From Siphonodentalium dalli (lineage: Eukaryota; Mollusca; Scaphopoda; Gadilida; Siphonodentaliidae), in contig CP136066.1 of assembly GCA_032622095.1 (NCBI GenBank), forward strand, positions 48,022,911 to 48,086,910: a stretch of 64,000 nt of DNA, in the 5' to 3' direction. Positions 51,150 to 64,000 of this stretch are shown here, in pieces; the stretch's first letter is position 1, and every line of letters starts with the position of its first letter. Below the pieces are notes generated by a model, which saw only the letters and a program-made list of their open reading frames with translations, did not search any database and had not been told where the DNA came from. The translations under genes were made by a program, and so were the position numbers.

Positions 51150-52010
51150 TTGATTTTCAAACAATTTATTGGGGGGAATTTATTGTTTTTGAACCAATAT
51201 TTGCATATTTTCATACTTTTGGTAAAAACATTTGACTGAAATGGCCATCACATTTTCATACTTTTGGTACAAAATTTGGACTGAAATGGCCATCAGTTGG
51301 ACATTTTCCAACTTAGGGGGTGTCAGGTTGGAAATTTCCAACACTTGGATTCTTGGAAAGCTTGTGCCCTGGTCATTCCCCATTGGCCAGTCAAAAAGTG
51401 CTAGTTAATTTAAGAAAACAATATTGTCCTGGTCCTACATTTGGTCAACATTGTCATTGGAATTGTCATCAGTTGGAAATTTTCCAACCTAGGTTGGGAG
51501 TCAGGTTTGAAATTTCCAACTCTAGGAAGGCTTGGGGCTAGTCTAGATGCTATAAGATTTTTGCGATTTTCTAGATTTGAAATTATTCACACACCGGGCC
51601 CAACCATGGTCGGCCCGGTGTTTCATGATCCCTCCCCCGTGGCCAATAAAAAACGTACTATTTAGATTAAGAAAACAATATTTTACTACATTTGGTCAAA
51701 ATTGTGGACTGAAATGGTCATCAGTTGGAGAATTTTCCAACCTATGTGTGAGTATGATGTGTAAGTATGAGGTTTGAAATTTCCAACACTAGGAAATCTT
51801 GACGTCAGTCTAGATGCTAGGATTTTGCTATTTTCTTGTTTAGTTTTCAAAATGTTCTCACACCGGACCGAACAACCATAGTCGTGGTCTCTTGTCCGTA
51901 GCTGTGTGCATTTGTCAGGGGTTAGACCACTAGATGTTAGGATTATGTAATGTTCAGGTTCAAATATCTGAATGTTCTCATACCGGGTATATAAAACCAT
52001 GGTTTATGAA
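51150..52010 (+). repeat. Degenerate tandem repeat, period about 250-270 bp
   Basis: Two clear copies and one or two weaker ones share AAGAAAACAATATT (51412, 51669), CATCAGTTGGA, GAAATTTCCAAC, AGTCTAGATGCT (near 51540 and 51808) and TTCTCACACCGG or ATTCACACACCGGG. TTGGAAATTTCCAA-type motifs recur throughout. The copies are strongly diverged. No coding function is recognised. Confidence 0.7.
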
Positions 52011-52316
52011 TATATAGGCTATTATAGGCCTGAGCATTTTATAACCGACTGGCAGAATCCATTTAGTATAAACGGGTTAAAGTAGATGATTGCATGTTGT
52101 AATTATATGGGGTTTTATCTCTCATTTTCAACAAGGGGTAAAGAATAATTAATGCTCTAAAATCTCTATACCCAACTCATAGAATTAATTCTTTAGATTA
52201 TTCATGTCCGCCTTCATGAAACCTGAATGTTACGAATGACGTTGATTGTAAATTAGTTCATCTGCCTGAGGCTTATAGTACAGTACGTTTGACTAACATA
52301 AACAGCCCTCAAAATA
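52011..52316. other. Unassigned sequence
   Basis: No gene, repeat or RNA signal is seen in this 300-base stretch. Confidence 0.5.
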
Positions 52317-52959
52317 TGGTACCGGACATTTGCAGAATGAGGTCCACAGAGGGTGAATTTAGTGACGCTATACCCCGCACACCGAGCTATATATAGCGAC
52401 ACCAGAGTCATCGGATAGGGACCTCATTCTTCTCTGGAAACAAGTTTTTTTTAGTCTTAGAAATTCCTTTAGAAATTTCTTTTCTTTTTTAGTTTAGTTT
52501 CTCTTTTTATACCCTCAAAATATGGTGCCGGAAATTCGCAGAATGAATACCAGAGGCACTAAATTCACCCACTGGGGACCTCATTCTGCGTAGGCCGCGT
52601 CTTCTTTGGAAAGTACATCTATTATCAAATTAAAAACAAATTTAGTTTCTTCAGAAACTTCTTTAGAATGTTTTTCTTTTTAGATTCTCTATATCCCCAA
52701 ATTATAGAATAAGACGACATGCACAATAATGCACAATCGAGATACCCATGCTATCGGTGCAGATCACCATCTTGGAACTTAAATCTGTGTCTCGGTCTCC
52801 CAAGTCATAGTCATATGCCCATAGCAGATGAGGCCATATATACAGAATGAGGCCCGAAGATGGTGAATCTGATGACTCTGGCCCGCTGTGCGGTGTGGCA
52901 TCACTAAATTAACCCTCTGGGGACCTCATTATGCAAATGTCCAGCACCATATTTTGAGG
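52317..52959. mobile_element. TIR element with ~60-bp terminal inverted repeats
   Basis: The left end starts CCTCAAAATATGGTACCGG and the right end, reverse-complemented, starts CCTCAAAATATGGTGCTGG. The match runs for about 60 bases with few mismatches, through AATGAGGTCC and AATTTAGTGA. A further left-end copy begins at 52513, and extra GGGACCTCATTCT segments near 52416 and 52575 suggest two nested or tandem copies. No transposase is encoded, so it would be a non-autonomous element. No target-site duplication was identified. Confidence 0.75.
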
Positions 52960-53231
52960 CCTGTACATGAATGTCGTCAAATCGGATCTGGCATCTTTAA
53001 AAATTGTTGATTGGAAATTTACCAATAAAATATATAGTGCTTCCTACCTTTGATAGTCATCCAGTTGAAGTATACTAAGCACAACACGCACGGTATACCT
53101 AACACTGCATGTCCACGTTCATGTAATTAGCGGCTGTATCAGATAATATCTGCATGCTGTTAAATTAACCACATGTATCATGCATGCGAAGGCACATGGC
53201 GGCAATTGTGCCAACGGAGACCACTACGTCA
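52960..53231. other. Upstream flank of the actin gene
   Basis: No gene is seen between the TIR element and the actin promoter. Distal control elements may lie here but none can be named with support. Confidence 0.4.
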
Positions 53232-53241
53232 CCGTATATGG
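53232..53241 (+). promoter_or_regulatory. CArG-like box upstream of actin
   Basis: CCGTATATGG matches the serum-response-factor consensus CC(A/T)6GG at all but one position (G for A/T). It lies about 98 bases upstream of the predicted start of transcription. CArG boxes are established control sites in animal actin promoters, so the match is plausible but unproven here. Confidence 0.45.
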
Positions 53242-53300
53242 GATAACGTCATGCTGAGGACCAGATTCCAAGAAGCGGACCAGGTGGGATAAGAACCGAA

Positions 53301-59194
<5,894 letters not shown>

Positions 59195-59455
59195 TAACTT
59201 TGAGCTCAAATTATGCTATAATTATATAATTAACTAATTAAAGCTAGAGTAAATCAGCAAAGATCGATTTTGTATATATTTGCTGTACCCGCTTCTACTT
59301 ACCATGGTTGCATGCATTGGAACATGACCTGGAGGGCAAATTTGTGTATGTTCATATTTCTTTGAATCACCCTATGCAAACCACACGATGGCCCTCGAGA
59401 CTCTACCCACCTGTCGGTTTCATGAATTGGACCTACTGCGCCATTTTTTAATTGG

Positions 59456-59461
59456 AATAAA
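59456..59461 (+). terminator. Actin polyadenylation signal
   Basis: AATAAA lies 262 bases after the stop codon, at TTAATTGGAATAAATTG. It is the first canonical signal after the gene and predicts cleavage at about 59475-59490. Confidence 0.65.
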
Positions 59462-59490
59462 TTGTTTCAGCTTTGTATTTATATATTGAA

Positions 59491-59911
59491 CTACAGTCTC
59501 ATTGACAGTTTCATTTATAATTTCTAATGTCAAGTCTATAAGGTACATTTTAGTTTTGGAAATTCTCCAGAATGATCAAAGGCAGTAATCGATCACCTGG
59601 TTCGTCACTTTTGAAGAAACACTATAGTACCTATATATAGCCCTTGGAATGTCGAACAGGAACGTAGTGGTGTGTATGTCTCACATCCCCTCCAATGATG
59701 GTCCAATGTTATATAACTTTAAAAATTTAAAAACAATGTATGTATGGTAATTTAAAATCCAAAATATGAATATTGCCAAATTTCCAGCCAAGTTACAGGA
59801 ACGACTGAGTCATTATTTCGTGTGAGAATCCAGATTCAGAATCCGAAATTGATTACGGGGGCGGGGCTAAATCCCCCTAATTACGCGGATTATAGGTGGT
59901 TCTCCGCAAAG
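59491..59911. other. Unassigned 3' flank of actin
   Basis: No gene or repeat is recognised. Confidence 0.4.
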
Positions 59912-60228
59912 ATTAAAGGTACCCAATCACCAGACGCTCCTAAATTACTATTTCTTTGGCTTCGGGGGTAAAAATATTTGATTCGAGCCGAGGAACCCAC
60001 CCATCAAAGCTCAGAGTGATTAGATATCGATGTTTGAAGTTTGCTATTTCTATTATTGTGGACCAGAAGCACGCGGTCAAAAGGACGAAGATGCGGACGA
60101 AGATGGATAACTCTAAAATCAAGTGAGTTTTGATGGGCGGGTTCCTCGACTAGAATCAAATATTTGTTATCCCCGAAGCCAAAAAAATAGTAGTTTAGGA
60201 GCGTCTGATCGGATTGAGTACCTTTAAT
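59912..60228. mobile_element. Foldback-type element FB, copy 3 with long TIRs (317 bp)
   Basis: The left arm ATTAAAGGTACCCAATCACC through GAGCCGAGGAACCCACCCAT is mirrored by the right arm ending GATTGAGTACCTTTAAT, for over 100 bases with a few mismatches. Both outermost segments contain TTAA, which may include a target duplication. The middle holds GACGAAGATGCGGACGAAG, as in copy 1. This is the best-preserved copy of the family in the window. Confidence 0.8.
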
Positions 60229-60539
60229 AGATCACAGACATACATTCGCAAATATAAGCACCAAATGTAGCGCCACACGATTTAATTCCTCGTTGCATTG
60301 AATAAGAACGCGTATGAAATTGGTGGAAATTGACTCTAAACATATTTTTATCAGTATTTTTGCCACTCCCCTCCCTATCCCTGACTCAGGCGGCGCCACT
60401 TTTGATAACTTTAAGCCACACAATTAGACTCATTATGGAGATGAATATATATAAAATTTGTGGAAATCGGCGACGAAAGAAATTCGTATACAATTTAGTG
60501 ACCCCCCCCTCCCCATCTCACCCAAACCCACTCACTTAA

Positions 60540-60996
60540 CCCTTTACCCAACAAAACGGCAAAAAACGCCCAAATAAAGCTTCAACAGCCTAAAATATCT
60601 TCGGTCTGTCTCAATAACACCATACAAATATGGATATCATTGGAACCGGTTCATTGACCACATTGTGATGGTTACAGTTATGCCCTGTGCCAATTCATTC
60701 TCTTATATATGCGAGTCGACCATAGGTCGCCTCGCATATATAAGAGAATGCATTGGCCTAAACAAATCTTTTTTTAACACTTTTTTACCATTTTTTCTTA
60801 CATTCTTTAACAATTTTGTAATTTTTTCTTACATTTTTAAACAATTTTTATAATATTTTTCTACATTCTTTGACAATTTTATCATTTTTAATATGTGTTA
60901 AGCCAATGCATTCTCTTATATATGCGAGGCGACCTATGGTCGACTCGCATATATAAGATAATGCATTGGCACAGGGCCGTTCTGTTGGGTAAAGGG
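60540..60996. mobile_element. piggyBac-like MITE, copy 2 (457 bp)
   Basis: It has the same ends as copy 1 (CCCTTTACCCAACA and TGTTGGGTAAAGGG). TTAA lies on the left (60536-60539) but TTAC on the right, so the right flank has mutated. The hairpins are at 60689-60757 and 60902-60970. The spacer is about 64 bases longer through duplication of TTTTTTCTTACATT-type segments. One arm of each hairpin carries a new mismatch (CAATTCATT; AAGATAATG). Confidence 0.85.
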
Positions 60997-61254
60997 TTAC
61001 AATGGAAATCACTCCGACAAGGTGCTCCATTACTTATAATAAATGTATAAGAATGACGTTTGTGGTGTCATTGGATATACAATTTATGAGAATACGTGTA
61101 ACACTTTGAGCAAGAGTATTCTCCATTCCCACCAAATGTCAACATCAGAAGGTTTCACATCACTTTAACCTAGGTAAGGCCGGGTAACCCTGCTAGTATC
61201 TCATATCCACTAAGAAAATATTTCAATATTGTATTTGTATATCTTGAGTGGCTA

Positions 61255-62540
61255 TTCGGCTATGGTGTGACAAATAGGGATACAGGGAGTGACATGGTCA
61301 ATATGTATACAAGGATTGACCATGATAATGTATGAATGTTTTGAATAGGTACACACATGGTGACTCTATGGCCATACGTCAGGTGAAGGAGTATACCGGG
61401 TGCCACGTGTGAGGGTATGTGTATGAAGCGAGTGGCTATATGGCCAATGGTGAGGCGCACATGTACACCCGGGGTGACTCTATGGGCATTGTTGTGGTGT
61501 TGATGTATAAATTGATTGTCTATTTGAGCATGTGTGTGGAGAATATGTATACAGGGGATTACCTTATGGCCAATGGTGAGATGAATGGTTATACAAGGAG
61601 TGACTATATGGTTATTTGTCATGTTTAGGAGTATACCCGGTGTGCCTGCATTGTGACTCATGGCTGTATGGTCATCAGTGGTCATGGGTCAAGTTCACGT
61701 GTATACAGTGGGTCAATATGTGATAATGGGTGGCTATCACATTCCACGTTTAACGTTTCCCCAATGTACATAAACACCATCAAGATGGAGAACTCTTTGG
61801 CATGATCTCTGTTGATTAACATATCCTTGAGTTATTGTGGAAAGCGATAGCCACCCAAGGTACACATCTACAACCCTCCCATTACCCCAGTCACTCCATA
61901 TATACATAAACACCACACACATGACAACATAGTCACCCACTTTATACACGTACACCTGACCATACAGCCATCCTTGGTTATACCCGTACATACCACAAAT
62001 GACGACACAGTCACAAGTCACCACGCATGAACAACAGGTATACTCCTACACCGACACATGACCATATAGTCACCCTATGTATACATATTCACCACATTCA
62101 CGATCATACAATCACTCAGTGTATACATATTCACCTAACCATGAACCATACAACCTCTACATGTATACATATTCGCCATACTCATGACCATAGAATCAAT
62201 CCAGGTATACATATACACCTCACCAATGGTGAGCCCTTCGGAAGTTCCAGATATACCAATACCCGAACATACGACCACTCATACGTTCCATACTTGCATA
62301 TGCATGACAATTCAGCAGCTCACTGTATACTCATACACGTCATCCATGACCGTACATCTGCTTCCAATACACCACCAATGATAATATATCCACAACATAT
62401 ATAAATATAAGTCCCACCCGTTACCAAAAGGGCACTCCCTATAAACCAACACATATTTCATGTCCATATACTAACTCCCTGTATACCTATTATCCTCACC
62501 CATGATAATAGAGTAACTCCATGGCTGCCATCTTGGCATC
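61255..62540. repeat. 42-bp minisatellite arranged as a large inverted repeat
   Basis: Right of centre, units beginning GTATACATATTCACC recur exactly every 42 bases (62079, 62121, 62163, 62205), containing ATGACCATANANTCA. Left of centre (61255-61740) the same unit runs on the opposite strand (TGACTATATGGTCAT...GGTGA...GTATAC). The two halves meet at GGGTGGCTATCACATTCCAC (61728-61747) and its mirror (61837-61856) with an 89-bp spacer. Because 42 is a multiple of 3, long histidine-rich open frames appear on both sides; they are not supported as genes. Confidence 0.85.
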
Positions 62541-64000
62541 CACCCTGTATCCAGTTGATCAATGTTTATCATAATGGGACAGAATAGCGACACATTATGG
62601 TTCATCTCAGTTCCGTCTCAAAGTTCTGCCTATTTCCTTTCAATAATATGGACAGAAAACCACAAAAGGGGTTCTCCGCACTGCAACTTTAAAATGAATT
62701 TGTCATGCCCCATACGGAACTGGGACAAACATAATAGAACGTAGTTGTCAGTTAATTAATTAACACGTACAATAACCAATGTGCTACCTTTTCGGATAAC
62801 GCTGAGAATAATGTTCGGGATATATGTAAAAAAAATAACTTTTTACAAATTTGGTTGCAATTTTGGAAGCCAACTTGAGCAATTTGGTCTATAAGCACCA
62901 GAGTGTGACACATTTAAGGTAGACCAAAACAATAAACACATTTGATACCAAAGATAGTTGCATTTTACTTGAAAAAATGGTCCAACCCTGAAAAGTGAAT
63001 TTTTGTCGATATTTATGTCAAGTTTGTGAGAGAAAAATCTAATATTTCTGGTGATGTCAGTGGTGACAATAGTATCAGAAATGTTAGTATTCAATATATA
63101 GAATACAGAATGGCCAATTTTATACGCCAACCACAAATTGTAAGCGATTTCAGGGCACCCTGGGGCAATATTTACCATTTTCCAAAATATTTTGGCAGCC
63201 ATTTTGAGCCAAAGTAAGAATTTTGGTTCCGGCGAGTTGGAATATTCATAGGTAATGATATGCATCACTTACATTACAATGTTCTGTTCATTTCTTGTTG
63301 AAATATGAATAGAATCCCAATTGTGATTTTTTTTGGTGAAATTTTATATCGCATTCTGTAAAATCGAATTGTTGATGGTTCGGAAGGGGCTAAGACCCCA
63401 ATAATTCCATATTTAATTGCTCCAATGGTCAGTTAATATACCAAACACAAAATAAAGTCATATTACTGAACCAGTTCCAAACAGCATGAGCTGATCTAGA
63501 AGATATTTGTGAAAAAACGTCATATTTTCAACTTCCGGCGGCCATTTTGGCGGCCATCTTGGATGGTGAGTTTCAATTTTGGCCCAAACAAGTGTCATTA
63601 TGTGTTAGCTTCACGAAAATATATACATTTGTATACATTTAACTATATTTTCCCGCTATAATTTGCATAAAACTGACTTAGGGTCTGGTCTGAAAAAACG
63701 GCGGCCATGGTGGACGCCATCTTGTCTGGAGTCTACATGGCCACTTTTTTTTCTTGTTAACATTGCTTAAAAGTTGAAGGACATAATAAGGAACAAAATG
63801 AGTGGGGTGAAGTTAGGTCCCAGGGTGCAAGGGTACCCCTATTAGCTCTCGGGATAATACCATAGCCACAGTCAAGTAAGCCACATAACTAGGTGTCCAC
63901 TTTCAAACAACAGTTATCAAATTATCAGATATTATTATATTTATACAATGATGTCCTGGGTGTATGCATAAATAACATTTCTATGCAACATTTGCAAAAT
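62541..64000. repeat. Degenerate repeat region with GGCNGCCATNTTGG motifs
   Basis: Motifs such as GGCAGCCATTTTGAGCC (63193), GGCCATTTTGGCGGCCATC (about 63541) and GGCGGCCATGGTGGACGCC (63701) recur about every 160-350 bases amid AT-rich sequence, like a decayed interspersed repeat. The minus-strand open frame at 62843-63268 (141 codons) has no recognisable domain. No gene is supported. Confidence 0.45.

Noticed and set aside
61260-61685. A 141-codon histidine-rich minus-strand frame and its plus-strand counterpart at 62027-62404
   Set aside because: Both follow from the 42-bp period of the minisatellite (14 codons per unit), appear on opposite strands of an inverted repeat, and have no other gene signals.
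62843-63268. A 141-codon minus-strand frame near the end of the window
   Set aside because: It covers GCCATTTTGG-type repeat motifs that recur outside the frame, and no domain or splice context was seen.

Overview
The window is eukaryotic, almost certainly from an invertebrate animal. It holds one recognisable protein-coding gene, an actin split by one intron with consensus splice sites. The rest is complex satellite-like repeat, TIR elements and minisatellite. A mollusc or other lophotrochozoan is my best guess, from the actin N-terminus ([16 protein letters not shown]) and the repeated AAGGGAGATAACTC motif, which I associate with molluscan repeats; this is inference, not proof. No bacterial, viral or CRISPR features were seen.

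Layout: 1-50124 is a composite repeat block built from three modules. Module A is a 1383-bp monomer in long head-to-tail arrays: array 1 at 2491-8631 (about 4.4 units), array 2 at 10894-24050 (9 units plus a partial), array 3 at 36647-50124 (9 units plus a partial, cut by an assembly gap). Module B is a ~2.2-kb element with an internal poly-T tract, and it sits directly upstream of each array (251-2490, 8632-10893, 34433-36646). Module C is a ~1.74-kb unit present as a full or partial copy at 1-250, 24051-25779 and 28345-34432. A and C are diverged relatives: they share module order, a palindromic ATACTTCC...GGAAGTAT hub and (TAA)n tracts. A diverged B-like element (25780-26900), a tandemly duplicated 272-bp unit carrying a tRNA-like sequence (26904-27446) and about 0.9 kb of unassigned sequence (27447-28344) interrupt the C block.

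After a 100-N gap (50125-50224), 50225-64000 looks like ordinary genic sequence. It contains a degenerate ~250-bp tandem repeat (51150-52010), a TIR element (52317-52959), and the actin gene: TATA box at 53301, ATG at 53423, intron 53549-58189, stop ending at 59194, poly-A signal at 59456. The 4.6-kb intron carries several foldback or MITE-like elements, one of them TTAA-flanked and piggyBac-like with two nested 69-nt hairpins. A second copy lies at 60540-60996. A 42-bp minisatellite arranged as a large inverted repeat (61255-62540) and a degenerate GGCCATNTTGG-rich region (62541-64000) close the window.

No pathway or operon can be inferred. The short open frames in the arrays recur only because the DNA repeats. 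The most interesting material is the repeat architecture: strictly ordered B-to-A junctions, array-specific sequence variants, a haplotype switch inside array 2, and a palindrome/(TAA)n hub at which modules are joined or truncated.
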